DNA of 64,000 bases from Asaia platycodi JCM 25414. GTDB lineage: Bacteria; Pseudomonadota; Alphaproteobacteria; Acetobacterales; Acetobacteraceae. Location: the NCBI RefSeq assembly GCF_000614545.1, contig NZ_BAKW01000011.1:1-64000 (forward strand). The letters run 5' to 3'. The notes under the pieces are model-generated. The model had not been told where the DNA came from. It searched no databases and saw only the letters and a program-made list of their open reading frames with translations. Below, in pieces: positions 20,173-30,743 of this stretch. How positions within the stretch are numbered: the stretch's first letter is position 1; every line of letters starts with the position of its first letter. Both the position numbers and the translations under genes were made by a program.

Positions 20173-20786
20173 TCAGAGCCAGCCATTCTGACGGGCGATA
20201 CGGCTGCTTCGACCCGGTTTCTCGCCCCGATCTTCTGAATGATGTCCGAAAAGCAATTGCGCAGCGTACCGGGCGACAGCTCGAAAAGAGTCGCGATCTG
20301 TTCGCTTGAACGCCCGGACTCTACCAGACGCAGAATGGCCCGATCACGCGAATTGAGCGGGTCATGGGCGGCGTCCCAGACCTGTTGCGCCAGAGTGGGG
20401 TCGATGGCACGCCCGCCGCGCCCTACATTGCGCAGGGCTTCGGCAAGCTGGACGAGGGGCGCATCTTTCAGGAGATACCCTCTGACACCCGCATTGAGTG
20501 CCCGCTTCATATAGCCCGCACGCGCAAAGGTGGTCACGATCACGACGACCGTGTGGGCCTTGGCAGCATGAAGCGTCTCCGCCAGTTCGATTCCGCCGAG
20601 CTCAGGCATTTCGATGTCGGTGAGAAGGATATCCGGGCGATGCAGTCGCACCAGCTCGAGCGCCTCACGACCATTGACCGCCTTGCCGACGATCTCGAAA
20701 TCGGGCTCCAGCGATAACAGGGAGGCAAAGGCATCGAGAAGCATGACCTGATCTTCAGCCAGAACAAGCCGTAGCTTCAGTCTCAT
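20173..20786 (-). CDS. NarL/DesR-type response regulator (one frame break near the end)
   Basis: A receiver domain (phospho-acceptor Asp in LLTDIEMPELGG near residue 55, conserved Lys in LLKDA) is followed by a LuxR-type HTH (LNSRDRAILRLVESG...IGARNRVEAA). A one-base loss near 20202 (GCCGTATC for GCCCGTATC) carries the raw frame past its natural end. Correcting it gives the DesR-like tail RIARQNGWL and a stop at 20173, for about 204 residues. The ATG at 20786 overlaps the histidine kinase stop by ATGA, so it is translationally coupled to its kinase. Confidence 0.88.
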
Positions 20787-21854
20787 GGAGCGTTTCCAAG
20801 CGTGATGAGGAGTGTCATGCCGTCGCATCGGGGCTCGATGGAGAGACTGCCATCCAGCTCGACCAGACGGGCGCGCATACCTTCTATACCATTCCCTTCC
20901 CGGAATGAAAGTACGAATTCGCTCTCGCTGTTTGGGGATCGGCGATCGTTGATCTCCAGCTCCGCCTGCCCGTGCATGTTATGACCGAAGCGTATGGTGC
21001 AGGTTTCTGCCCGAGCATGACGCAGGATATTCGTCAGTGCTTCGCGCAGGACCATCACCAGTACGCCTTCGGATCTCGGGGGCATCATTGCGGTATCGCC
21101 GATAAGCGTGACCCCGATCCCTGCTTTTTCAAGGGTGAGACATCCCTCTGTCAGGGCCTGTTTCAGACTGGTCAGGCGTATGGCTGAGACGGCCAGCCGC
21201 GTTTTCTCGCCGATTTCGCGTAACTCCCAGGCGGCGCTTTCAGGATTATCCGGCAGGTGCCGCAGGGCGAGATCGGATTTAAGCGCAATGAGCGTCAGGG
21301 AATGCCCGAGCGTATCGTGCAAATCGCGTGCGAAACGCTCGCGCTCGGTTATAAGCGTCAGTGCCCTGATCTCCTCCTGCGCGGCGGCCAAGGCTTCGTT
21401 CTGCCTGTGCAGATCCATCGACAGCTTGGTCGTGGTTAACGCGCCCAGGGCCACGATGAGGGTGATCAGGCTGCCGATCAATCCCTGATCGAAACGCCAG
21501 CTCAGCAAGCCGTAAGCGGCAAGAATGGGGGCAAGGGAGGCAAATCGTGAAACGCGCGAGCGTATGGCTCCACATGTGGCCGCAGCGAGATGAAGAAGAT
21601 CCCCCAATATCCCCCGAAGGGATGAGCCCAGTGCCGATCAGGGCATAGACACCTGCCCGCAGACCCAGCGTAAGAGCGAAGCGCCCCGGCAGCAAAGGCA
21701 GGGTCAGAAAAATACCGGCACCGGCCAGGAAGGCGATGACGGCAAGCGGTGTCGTGCCCTGCGCGAGCCAGGGCAAGGGATAGAGCAGAAGATAAAAGGC
21801 AAAGCTGAAGCGGCGCACCAGCGCCGCTCGTGTGGGGCTTCGCGCACCGTTCAT
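20783..21854 (-). CDS. DesK-like sensor histidine kinase (two frame breaks)
   Basis: The N-terminal half is hydrophobic with about four to five membrane helices. It is followed by a HisKA_3 dimerisation region with the phospho-accepting His in RDLHDTLGHSL and a compact ATPase domain with N box REALTNILRHA and G box GNGIEGMRARL. Two one-base losses near 21582 and 21618 scramble the last membrane helix. Correcting both yields a continuous protein of about 357 residues with a GGYWGIFFISL helix end. It overlaps the membrane protein upstream and the regulator downstream by 4 bases each. The signal is unknown. Confidence 0.85.
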
Positions 21855-22443
21855 GAGAGGGCCTGCGCGTCAGGCAACTCTGCACAAACGGTCGCAGGAG
21901 ATGTCTCATCAGCCGTCTGGGGCGGCAGGCTGCGCATGAGGCGCAGCGCGGCACCCAGCCAGCAGGCCGTTGCCGTACCGAGGCCTGCGACCAGCAGGTG
22001 CAAGGGTTGGGGCAGTGCCAGTGAAACCAGCGTGACGAGCAGAATGGCGAGCCCTGTGCCGATATGCACGGGTTCCTTCATCGCCCGACCCAGCGGCAGG
22101 TAGGAGGCACCGATCACGAGCCCCGCGACGAGAAGCATGAGGTCTGGCCGATGCATGATCGACAACCCGGTGCCCGCCGCCAAAAGCAGAATGACACGCG
22201 CGCGCCGCGTGCGGGCCGCGAGAATACGGTCGATGACAAATTCCGGCCGCCCCTGACCGAGATCGCGGGTCAGAAAACCCCAGGCGAGTGGAAGGGTAAT
22301 GGTGGCAAGCAGGGCGGAGCATACCCAGAGCGGCCAATGCAGCACCGCAAGGCCACGCATTCCCCAGGCGGCCGCAAAGGCGAGGCCGCGAGATCGGTCA
22401 GGGCATAGCGCCAGTATTGCGGGCTTTTGAAGAAGGTACCCAT
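21851..22443 (-). CDS. Small integral membrane protein coupled to a two-component system (one frame break)
   Basis: I do not recognise a family. The protein is about 197 residues with five or so hydrophobic segments (for example around LALWPLW-like HWPLWVCSALLATITLPLAW, VILLLAAGTG, LMLLVAGLVIG and LLVTLVSLAL). The start at 22443 has GGGAGA upstream. A one-base loss near 22383 (GCGGCCTCG) splits off the first 30 residues. Its stop overlaps the kinase ATG by 4 bases, so it is the first gene of a three-gene coupled cassette and is plausibly a sensor accessory or the regulated output. Confidence 0.6.
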
Positions 22444-22630
22444 CTTTCGTTCTCCCATAATCGTCGTGTCCTGAGCGCGATCATGGGAGAAGTTTCGATT
22501 CGGCAATAGTGCGTTGCGTCATCCCTGCGGCGTGACGCATCATGACAGGAAGGTCATGTTCCTCGGTAACGATCTATACGGGCAGCGCGTTGTCAGGCTG
22601 CCCAGAGCGGACGGGCGTTTGCGTCGGGTT

Positions 22631-23885
22631 TCAGACCGGACGCAGAAGAAGATGGCGCTTCTTGCCGGAAGAAAGCTTGAGAACGCCCTCGACAAGATCA
22701 TCCGGGGTGATGACGCGGTTTTCGTCCTGTATCGGCTCGTCGTTCAGGCGGGCGCCCCCGCCACGGATCAGGCGTCGTGCCTCGCTATTGGTCGTTACCA
22801 GCCTGAGTCGCCGAAAAGCCTGAATGCAGGAATGCCAGCTTCGAGCTCGGCTATCGGCAGATCTCGCGAAGGAAGATCGACGGCGAGACCGCCGGTCTCG
22901 AAGGCCTGGCGAGCGGTCTCAGCGGCCGCCTCTGCCGCCTCGCGACCGTGGCAGATAGCGGTCGCCTCGGTTGCCAGAATTTTCTTGGCCTCGTTGATGG
23001 CAGCTCCTTCGAGGGCGCCGAGGCGCTCGCATTCCTCGACCGGCAGATCGGTGAAGAATTTGAGGAAACGCCCCACATCGGCATCCTCGGTGTTGCGCCA
23101 GAACTGCCAGTACTCGAATACTGGCAGTTTCTCGGCGCTCACCCAGGTTGCGCCATTGGCCGATTTCCCCATTTTCGCGCCGGAGGCGGTGGTAACGAGC
23201 GGGGTCGTCAGACCGAAAACTTGTTTCGCATCGGTGCGTCGCGCCAGATCGATGCCGGCCACGATATTACCCCACTGATCCGAACCGCCCATCTGCAACA
23301 CCGCCCCGTGGCGGCGATTCAGCTCGCGGAAATCATAGGATTGCAAAATCGAATAGTTGAATTCCAGAAAGGTCAGACCCTGCTCGCGGTCGAGGCGCTG
23401 CTTGACGCTTTCGAAAGACAGCATGCGGCTGATCGAGAAATGCACGCCAACATCCTGCAACAGCTCGATATAAGAGAGCCGGTCAAGCCATTCAGCATTA
23501 TTGGCCAGCATCGCATCGCTGGTGCCGGCGCCGAAGCTCAGGAACTGGCGTAGGCTGATCTCGATGCCGGCCAGATTCTGTGCGAGCTTCTCCGGGCTCA
23601 TCAGGCGCGCGCCTCGTCGCGAAAAGACGGGTCGCCGATTTTTGCCGTACCCCCGCCCATCAGCGCGATCGGGCGATGGCCATGTCGCTGCATCAGGCGC
23701 AGCATCATGATGGAGAGCGCATTGCCGACATGAAGCGAGTCCGCTGTCGGATCGAAGCCGATATAGCCCGTGACCGGCCCGGCGCACATTGCGTCATCGA
23801 GAGCAGCAAGGTCGGTGCATTGGAAAATATAGCCCCGAGCGTCAGCCTCTTTCAGAAAAGGACTTTTCAGCGCGTGCTCTGCCAT
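22631..23885 (-). CDS. tyrS: Tyrosyl-tRNA synthetase (two frame breaks)
   Basis: TyrRS charges tRNA-Tyr. The N-terminal Rossmann domain has the HIGH-like site in [11 protein letters not shown] near residue 48, the tyrosine-binding region [13 protein letters not shown] and [10 protein letters not shown], and the KMSKS-like GAKMGKS. A C-terminal S4 RNA-binding domain follows. One-base losses near 23604 (CGCGCCTGATG for CGCGCCCTGATG) and 22802 (before [12 protein letters not shown]) break it. Corrected, it ends [10 protein letters not shown] at 22631 with about 418 residues, the family length. As an essential gene, the breaks are most likely errors. Confidence 0.95.
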
Positions 23886-23994
23886 ATCGGTCTATCCACT
23901 ATCAGTCGGGTTGAGGCGGGGGTCGTAGCATGAAAATAGCGCGAAGCCGACCATAGCCATCGGAAAGCCATGAGAAACCAGCCCGAATCCCAAT

Positions 23995-24023
23995 AAAAAA
24001 GGCGGGGAAGAGCCCCCGCCTTT
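23995..24023 (-). terminator. Intrinsic terminator after the alpha/beta hydrolase gene
   Basis: Reading leftward, GGCGGGG and CCCCGCC form a 7-bp stem followed by a T6 run; A/T flanks extend the stem. It lies about 28 bases beyond the hydrolase stop and before tyrS on the same strand, so it separates the two units. Confidence 0.85.
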
Positions 24024-24050
24024 CATCAAAGCTGCACCTTCAGGTGCAGA

Positions 24051-24716
24051 TCAGTCAGCAGCAATCGCGAGAACGCGGCGATTGCGCATGACCGTCACAT
24101 GATCTTCGAGCGCGGAGGCGACTTTCTCGGCCTCGCTCGCGAAAATATGGTTGGCGCCTTCGAAGATGCGATAATCGACTTCGACATTCTTCTGCGTGTT
24201 CAGCTTGTCCACCAGCTTGCGGATGCCGGGCTCGGGAGCCATGTCGTCCTTGTCGCCAGCGATCATCAGCCCGCCGCAGGGGCAAGGCGCCAGAAAGCCG
24301 AAATCATAGTCGTTGGCCGGGGGCGCAACGCTGATCCAGCCGCTGATTTCCGGGCGGCGCATCAGAAGCTGCATGCCGACGAAAGCACCGAAGGAATAGC
24401 CCGCAATCCAGAGCTCGCTGGAATTCGGGTTGACCATCTGCATCCAGTCGAGCGCGGCGGCCGCATCGGAGATCTCGCCGATTCCGCCATCATAGCGCCC
24501 CTGCGAGCGGCCGACGCCACGCGAGTTGTAGCGCATGACCGAAAAACCCATTTTTTCGAACGACCGATACATCGTGTAGGTGATGCGGTTGTTCATGGTG
24601 CCGCCGTGAAGCGGATGCGGATGCAGGACCAGAGCGAGCGGCGCATTCGGCTCGTCGGAATGGTGGTAGCGACCCTCCAACCGGCCATCGGGGCCGGCGA
24701 ACATGACTTCAGGCAT
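24051..24716 (-). CDS. Alpha/beta hydrolase family protein
   Basis: The 221-residue protein is a small single-domain alpha/beta hydrolase of the type often named alpha/beta hydrolase or dienelactone hydrolase-like. It has LVLHPHPLHGGTMNN (oxyanion region), MRYNSRGVGRSQG, the nucleophile elbow GYSFGAF with Ser near residue 106, GDKDDMAPE with the acid, and EGANHIF with the catalytic His. The substrate is unknown. It is a monocistronic unit with its own terminator. Confidence 0.85.
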   Translation of the reverse strand: MPEVMFAGPDGRLEGRYHHSDEPNAPLALVLHPHPLHGGTMNNRITYTMYRSFEKMGFSVMRYNSRGVGRSQGRYDGGIGEISDAAAALDWMQMVNPNSSELWIAGYSFGAFVGMQLLMRRPEISGWISVAPPANDYDFGFLAPCPCGGLMIAGDKDDMAPEPGIRKLVDKLNTQKNVEVDYRIFEGANHIFASEAEKVASALEDHVTVMRNRRVLAIAAD

Positions 24717-25189
24717 CAGAATGCTTCCGAATTAACCTCTTGCCGACGGTTGATGGCCGGGAGAGGAATGTGTTTTTATTATGAGAAATGAACCTGATCG
24801 CGCGGGGCTTGCACGAGACGGGGCAGAAGGCCCTGTGCGAAGCGGTTCATGATGAACGGCGCGGAAGCGTCAGCCGTATTGTACCGTGTGAACGGTTACC
24901 AGGCGAGCGGCTGGTCGAGGGTGAAAACCACGAAGGGATTCGACAGGCGTTGAAACGCACATGGACAAGCTCCTCGACGGTGAGAGAATATCAAGCCGAT
25001 ATTCCCTGACGCGACGCGGACATTTTCCGGGGGGTAAAACCGACCACCGAAAATGACCGCCACGCCATCATTGGCGCAGTGTATAACGAGGCTGAAGGGT
25101 AAAATTCCACAGAAATCGTCAAGAGGCGCGATTTCACCTGCGTGAGGTTTTGACTTGCGCTTGCCCGGTGCAAACCGATTTATAGGCGC
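24717..25189 (+). other. Intergenic region (473 bases) without a convincing gene
   Basis: This is the divergent gap between the alpha/beta hydrolase and the first cysteine desulfurase. A 73-codon frame (24788-25009, ATG) has no recognisable features and weak coding character; I do not call it. The promoter of the Fe-S cluster should lie near its right end, where TTTATAGG precedes the ATG, but I could not fix a convincing -35/-10 pair. Confidence 0.5.
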
Positions 25190-26291
25190 ATGACCGTTTA
25201 TCTTGACGCGAATGCTACCGAAATTCTGCGCGATGGCGCCCTGGCAGCGGTGCTTGATGCTGTCCGCCTCGCGGGCAATCCGTCATCGGTCCATGGACCG
25301 GGACGTGAAGCGCGACGCCTGCTCGAAGCCGCCCGGGAGACCGTCGGCCGCTTCTGGAAAGCCGGGCCTGAACAGGTTGTTTTCACATCCGGCGGCACAG
25401 AGGCCAACGCGTTGGCAATTCATGCTTTTGGCGAGGGGCGACGCCTGCTGATCGGTGCAACAGAACACGATGCAGTGCGCCTGGCGTCGCGTGATCATGA
25501 CGTTCTGCCAGTGCTGCCCGATGGCAGTCTGTGTCTTCAGGCGCTCGAAACGGCCCTCCAGCAGGACGGCCCGGCGCTCGTCTGTGCCATGGCGGCCAAT
25601 AACGAGACCGGTATTCTGCATCCCATCGAGTCCATCAGAATCCTCTGCGCGCAGTATGGCGCGCTGCTGCATGTCGATGCGGTGCAGGTGGCAGGGCGCC
25701 ATGTCGCCGGTGAGGCAAGGCTCACAGTCGAAGGCCTGACCAGCCTTGCTATTTCCGGGCACAAGGCAGGCGGGATCAAAGGAGCAGGGGCGCTCGTGCT
25801 CGGTGCCGAGGGACATGTCGCCCCCATGCTGCGTGGCGGCGGTCAGGAGCGTGGGCGACGCGGGGGCACGCAGGCCTTGCCTGCCATTGCTCCATGGCGG
25901 CTGCGTTCGACTTGTCAGCCGCACAGGACTGGGCGCCCATCGCCGCTCTGCGTGACCGTATCGATGGAGCAGCCCTCGCTTGCGGAGCATGATAACGGGC
26001 GGCGGCCATGGCCCGCGCCTGCCCAATACGACATCGCTGATCCTGCATGGTGTCTCGGCTCAGACGCAGCTCATGATGCTCGACCTTGCGGGGTATGCGG
26101 TCTCGACCGGCTCGGCCTGTTCGTCGGGCAAGGTATCGGCGTCCCATGTGCTTCAGGCCATGGGTCTGGGTGACGATGCAGCCTGTGCCATCAGGGTTTC
26201 CCTTCCCTGGAATGTGACAGAAAGCCAGATCGAGGGGTTTATTCTGGCCTATCGGGGCATGGCGGAGCGCCTTGGGAAAAAAGCGGCATGA
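25190..26291 (+). CDS. NifS-like cysteine desulfurase, first of two (two frame breaks)
   Basis: A PLP-dependent class V aminotransferase-fold enzyme that takes sulfur from cysteine for Fe-S clusters or thiolation. Motifs: VYLDANAT at the N-terminus, FTSGGTEAN, ANNETG, the PLP lysine in ISGHKAGG, and the persulfide Cys loop [10 protein letters not shown]. Single-base losses near 25892 and 25984 break the C-terminal third. Corrected length is about 367 residues. The stop overlaps the start of the second desulfurase by ATGA. The pair is probably specialised: it is shorter and more divergent than IscS. Confidence 0.88.
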
Positions 26292-27436
26292 TCTATCTCG
26301 ATAATCAGGCCACGACGCGCTGCGATCCTGACGTGGTGTCGGCCATGCTGCCCTGGTTCAGCGAGCATTACGGCAACCCGCATAGTGAGGGACACAAGGC
26401 GGGTGATTTGGCCGCCGAGGCGGTCGAAACGGCCCGTGCTGCCGTCGCGTCGCTGATCGGCGCGTCGTCGAGAGAGATCGTTTTTACCTCCGGTGCGACC
26501 GAGGCCAACAACCTCGCCATCAAGGGGGCAGCGCGTCATCTCGCACGTCAGGATAGCGCCCGTCGCCGGGTGATTACGGTGGCTACCGAGCATAAATGCG
26601 TGCTGGAATCGGTGCGCGACCTCTCGGCAGAAGGTTTCGAGCCGGTCATCCTGCCGGTTTCCCGCGACGGGATTGTGAGCGCCGATGACCTCTCTCGCGC
26701 GCTCGAAGTGCCGACGGCGCTCGTCAGTATCATGAGCGTCAATAACGAGACCGGGGTGATTCAGGATATCGCGGCCCTCTCCGCACTGGCCCGTCAGGCC
26801 GGGGCATTGTTCCATACCGATGCGGCTCAGGCAGCCGGGAAAATCCGGCTTTCCTGCGCATCTGTCGATCTGATGTCGCTTTCGGCTCATAAATTCTACG
26901 GTCCGAAAGGCGTCGGGGCGCTTTACGTCCGTCATAAGCCGCGTGCGCGCCTGCAACCGCTTTTTTCCGGCGGTGGTCAGGAGCGCGGGTTCCGATCCGG
27001 CACATTGCCGACCCCTTTGATCGTGGGGTTCGGTGAGGCGGCCTGTCTGGCTCAAAGCGCGTTGCCGGGGGAAACTGCACGGCTTGAGGGCCTCAGGGCG
27101 CAGTTGCTCGCGGAGCTCGAAGCCCTGTTTCCCGGCCTTGCGGTCAATGGCGCGCAGGCGCCGCGCATAGCAGGTGCGCTCAACCTGATGTTCCCACCTG
27201 GCTATGCGGCGCGCGACGTGATGGCGGCACTGCCTGACATCGCCGTTTCCACGGGCTCCGCGTGCAGCTCTGCCGAGATCACCCCGTCTTATGTGCTGAC
27301 CGCTATGGGGCTGGATGCAAAAGACGCTGCACGATGCTTGCGTCTGTCGGTCGGACGCTTTACCTCCACGCCCGAGATCGTGCAGGCCCTCGACGCATTC
27401 GGGGTGGCGGCACGCGAGGCCCGTCGCGCCTCGTAA
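26288..27436 (+). CDS. iscS: Cysteine desulfurase (IscS/NifS type), second of two
   Basis: This intact 382-residue paralog has [45 protein letters not shown], the PLP lysine in [10 protein letters not shown], and the active-site Cys loop [14 protein letters not shown]. It is the likely sulfur donor for both Fe-S assembly and the tRNA 2-thiolation carried out by the downstream mnmA product. It is translationally coupled to the preceding paralog and followed after 23 bases by the ferredoxin gene. The symbol is by family; strict IscS versus NifS assignment is not settled. Confidence 0.88.
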   Translation: MIYLDNQATTRCDPDVVSAMLPWFSEHYGNPHSEGHKAGDLAAEAVETARAAVASLIGASSREIVFTSGATEANNLAIKGAARHLARQDSARRRVITVATEHKCVLESVRDLSAEGFEPVILPVSRDGIVSADDLSRALEVPTALVSIMSVNNETGVIQDIAALSALARQAGALFHTDAAQAAGKIRLSCASVDLMSLSAHKFYGPKGVGALYVRHKPRARLQPLFSGGGQERGFRSGTLPTPLIVGFGEAACLAQSALPGETARLEGLRAQLLAELEALFPGLAVNGAQAPRIAGALNLMFPPGYAARDVMAALPDIAVSTGSACSSAEITPSYVLTAMGLDAKDAARCLRLSVGRFTSTPEIVQALDAFGVAAREARRAS

Positions 27437-27459
27437 CGAAGAAGCAGGGTAAGAAGAAC

Positions 27460-27773
27460 ATGCCTCATATGATTTTCGTCGAGCAGGACGGCACCCGCAA
27501 GGAAGTCGATGCCCCGATCGGCCTGTCCGTGCTCGAAATCGCGCACAAGCACGATATCGAGCTTGAAGGTGCTTGCGAAGCTCGCTGGCCTGCGCCACCT
27601 GCCATGTGGTGGTTGATCCGCAATGGGCCGAAAAGCTCTCCGCCCCGACGGATGACGAAGAAGATATGCTCGATCTGGCTTTCGGGCTCGAAAAGACTTC
27701 CCGTCTGGGCTGCCAGATCGTTATGACGGAAGCACTGGATGGTCTGGTGGTGCGTCTGCCCAAGGCGTCCTAA
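27460..27773 (+). CDS. fdx: Adrenodoxin-type 2Fe-2S ferredoxin (one frame break)
   Basis: A 104-residue ferredoxin of the Isc type, which supplies electrons for Fe-S cluster assembly. After the frame is restored, four Cys fit the C-x5-C-x2-C...C pattern: [13 protein letters not shown] then LGCQIV. A one-base loss near 27579 (GAAGCTCG for GAAGGCTCG) splits it exactly between the first and second cluster Cys. GAAGCAGGGTAAGAAG precedes the ATG. The position between iscS and mnmA supports the Fe-S role. Confidence 0.93.
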
Positions 27774-27829
27774 ACACCGGCGCGTCGTCTATCGGGGTTC
27801 GCCCCTTCTTCAGACAATAGAGAGATCTC

Positions 27830-28893
27830 ATGCGTATCCTAGTTGCCATGTCGGGAGGCGTGGACAGTTCCGTTGTGGCCGCGACCCTGAAACAGGAAGG
27901 GCATGAGGTCATCGGCGCCACGTTGCAGCTTTACGATCACGGCCAGGCGGTCTCCAAGCCGGGTGCCTGCTGCGCCGGTCGCGATATTCTCGATGCGCGC
28001 GCCGTGGCCGACAGGCTCGATATCCCGCATTACGTGATCGACGCCGAAGAGCGTTTTCGCAGCAGCGTCATGGCGAGCTTTGCCGATAGCTATGCGCGTG
28101 GCGAGACCCCGGTACCTTGCGTTGCCTGTAATCAGGGGGTGAAATTCACCGACCTGCTTAGCATGGCGCGTGATCTGGGCTGCGAGGCCATGGCGACCGG
28201 CCATTATGTGCGTCGTGTCGAGGGCGTGGGGCGCGCAGAGCTGCATCGCCCCGCCGATCTGTCTCGTGACCAGTCATGGTTTCTTTTTGCAACCACGCAA
28301 GACCAGCTCGACTACCTCCGCTTTCCGCTCGGTGATATGCCGAACAAGGACGCCGTGCGTCAGAAGGCGCAGGAATTCGGTCTGGCTATCGCGGCCAAAC
28401 CGGATAGTCAGGATATCTGCTTCGTACCGTCTGGCACCTATGCCTCCGTCGTCGAGAAGCTCCGTCCCGAGACCAATGGCGTGGGCGAGATCGTTGATGA
28501 GACCGGCCGTGTGCTCGGTCAGCATGAGGGTATCGCCCGTTATACGGTCGGTCAGAGCAAGCGTCTCGGCGATATTCACACCAAGGACGGGCGCCGCCAG
28601 ATTGTGAAGCGGATCGACGCCACGACGCGTCGTATTATCGTTGGCCCCAAGGAAAATGCCGGGCGGCTTGAGTTTGCCCTGCGTGACATGAACTGGCTGA
28701 TCGAGGTGCCGCCAGAGGGTGTGCGCTGCCATGTTCAGATCAGGCGCGCGAGGTCTCGCGTGAGGCCTGGGTGTATCCGCTTGAAGATGGCGCGAGGGTG
28801 GTGTTGGATGAGGCCGCCATGCCCGCGCCGGGTCAGGCCTGCGTGCTTTATCAGGGGAGCAGGGTTCTGGGTGGGGGCTTCATTCTTTCCTGA
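27830..28893 (+). CDS. mnmA: tRNA-specific 2-thiouridylase (one frame break)
   Basis: MnmA adds sulfur to U34 of tRNA-Lys, -Glu and -Gln using persulfide sulfur relayed from a cysteine desulfurase. The PP-loop ATP site MSGGVDSSV is at residue 9. The catalytic Cys pair lies in [11 protein letters not shown] and [13 protein letters not shown] one-base loss near 28744 (CAGGCGCG for CAGGGCGCG) diverts the raw frame into a long unrelated tail. Corrected, the protein ends LGGGFILS at 28893 with about 354 residues. The upstream desulfurase and ferredoxin fit its sulfur need. Confidence 0.94.
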
Positions 28894-28908
28894 GAAGGAA
28901 TTCCTGCC

Positions 28909-29567
28909 TTGGATCGTCTCGTTATTGGCACGCGCCGCTATTCTTCGTGGTCTCTCCGAGGCTGGCTGGCCGTGCGCTGCGCCGGTCTCGACGTACCCGA
29001 TGAGGTTATTGCCCTGCGTGGCGCCGGGCAGACAGCGAGATTCATGTCGTCTCGCCCAACGCCATGGTGCCCTATCTCGAACATCAGGGTGCGAAAATCT
29101 GGGAAAGCCTCGCGATCTGCGAATATTGCGCCGAAATTGCGCCGTCACTCTGGCCGGGCGAACGGATTGCCCGTGCAGCGGCGCGCAGCATCGCCTCGGA
29201 AATGCACGCGGGTTTCAGGGCAGTGCGGCAGGCCTTGCCCATGAATCTGGGTCGTGAGGCGCGTCCGCTTACGGTCATGCCGGATGAGGCGCAAAGAGAG
29301 ATAGAGACGATCGATCGCCTCTGGAGCGCAACGCGCGCGCAGTTCGGCGCCTCCGGCCCTTATCTGTTCGGTACCAATTTCACCAATGTCGATATCATGT
29401 TCGCCCCGGTCGTGTCGCGCTTCACGTCCTATGGGGTTGCGCTCTCGCCCATTGCGGATGCGTATCGCGCGGCCGTGCTCGATCACCCCCTGATGCGGGA
29501 ATGGCAGCGTCTTGCCGCGCTCGAGCCAGTCGAGTGGCAGCTCGAACGTTATGAGAGCGTCGCCTGA
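28909..29567 (+). CDS. Glutathione S-transferase family protein (one frame break)
   Basis: The protein resembles bacterial glutathione S-transferases. The thioredoxin-like N-terminal domain starts with [14 protein letters not shown], has the cis-Pro region [23 protein letters not shown], and an all-helical C-terminal domain follows with [15 protein letters not shown]. The start is TTG 28909, with AGAAGGA upstream. A one-base loss near 29036 (ACAGCGAGATT for ACAGCGGAGATT) breaks the N-terminal domain; corrected length is about 219 residues. It follows mnmA after 15 bases, so it may be co-transcribed. Confidence 0.85.
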
Positions 29568-30053
29568 TTTTTGCAGGCCGCGGGGCGGATTTGCGGTTTT
29601 GATGGTGCGTGCGTGGCCGGGGTTCAGGGACGAGGCCCCGGTTTCAGGCCGCCAACCCGCGTTGCCACAGCGCGGCGTCAGGCTTTCATGGTCATACGCG
29701 TGGTATTGGGAAATGCGGATCAGTAAAGCGATCTCGTCCAGCTTCTTGCGAGACCGCAACAAAGACTTTGCGGTTACGATGTGGGATTATTGTTCCTTCG
29801 AGTAATAAAGCAGCATCGAAATCTATGTGATGTTTTTATTGCAGTTGTCGATTTTATAAAGTTTCTTGATTTAGTCACTGTCTAGCAGTGCGATTTTTTC
29901 AATTCGGACTTGGCGAACGTTGCGGGCCCGGCTATAAGCCGCGCCAAACGAGCCATGCCGACATGCTCAGGATACGGGTTCGGCCCAAGTTCCCATCCAG
30001 AAGGCAATGCGGAGCGGCGCGGCCCAAGCGACTTGCGTTAAGGACAGACGTGC
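29568..30053 (+). other. Intergenic region upstream of dksA (486 bases)
   Basis: No gene is supported. Around 29613-29640 a G/C hairpin (CCGGGG / CCCCGG) with a weak T tail could end the mnmA-GST transcript. From about 29800 the sequence turns A/T-rich and probably holds the dksA promoter; I could not assign boxes with confidence. Confidence 0.45.
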
Positions 30054-30467
30054 ATGATCACGCTCCCACCGGATTATCGGCCCTCTGACGAAGAAGAGTT
30101 CATGAATCCGCTTCATGTGGAGTTCTTCAGACAGAAGTTGCTCCGCTGGCGCAATGATTTGCTCAAGGAAGCCAATCTGACGCTTGCGAGTCTTTCCGAA
30201 GGCGGCATTCATGAAGCCGATGTGACCGACCGTGCCAGCGTCGAGACGGATCGCGCTCTTGAGCTGCGCACGCGTGACCGCGCCCGCAAGCTGATCGGCA
30301 AGATCAACCTGGCTCTTCAGCGTGTCGAGAACGGGTCTTACGGTTATTGTGAGGAAACGGGCGAGCCTATCGGTCTCAAGCGTCTCGAAGCCCGTCCTAT
30401 CGCCACCATGTCGATCGAGGCGCAGGAGCGTCATGAGCGCATGGAAAAAATTCACCGCGACGACTGA
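30054..30467 (+). CDS. dksA: DksA-family RNA polymerase-binding regulator, Cys-poor type
   Basis: DksA binds the RNA polymerase secondary channel and works with ppGpp in the stringent response. The 137-residue protein has the coiled-coil region (VTDRASVETDRALELRTRDR) with the tip acidic residues in HEADVTDRAS, then the degenerate zinc-finger segment GYCEETGEPIGLKRLEARPIAT. Only one Cys remains of the usual four, as in other alphaproteobacterial DksA proteins. AAGGA lies 9 bases before the ATG. Confidence 0.94.
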   Translation: MITLPPDYRPSDEEEFMNPLHVEFFRQKLLRWRNDLLKEANLTLASLSEGGIHEADVTDRASVETDRALELRTRDRARKLIGKINLALQRVENGSYGYCEETGEPIGLKRLEARPIATMSIEAQERHERMEKIHRDD

Positions 30468-30536
30468 TTCTTTTGCAAAAAAAGCGCTTTCGGGGCTTGC
30501 AGCTTTCGGGCTGAGAAGCTACGAAGCGCTCCAGTT

Positions 30537-30611
<75 letters not shown>

Positions 30612-30743
30612 TGATTTTCCTGACAATCCGAGAAAAGTGCAAAAGCAGTTCCTCGTTCAATTGGACGGGAAAACGCAGCACCGTCTGCCGCTCGGTTTAG
30701 CTGATCTCACGCTACCGGGCTCGCTTAATACCTCCCCATAACG

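Noticed and set aside
21502-21954. Separate overlapping genes in the kinase region
   Set aside because: They are fragments of one kinase and its upstream gene seen in shifted frames; correcting two single-base losses merges the kinase pieces into one protein.
24788-25009. A 73-codon frame in the gap before the cysteine desulfurase
   Set aside because: No recognisable motif, no good ribosome binding site and uneven codon use; it may be chance.
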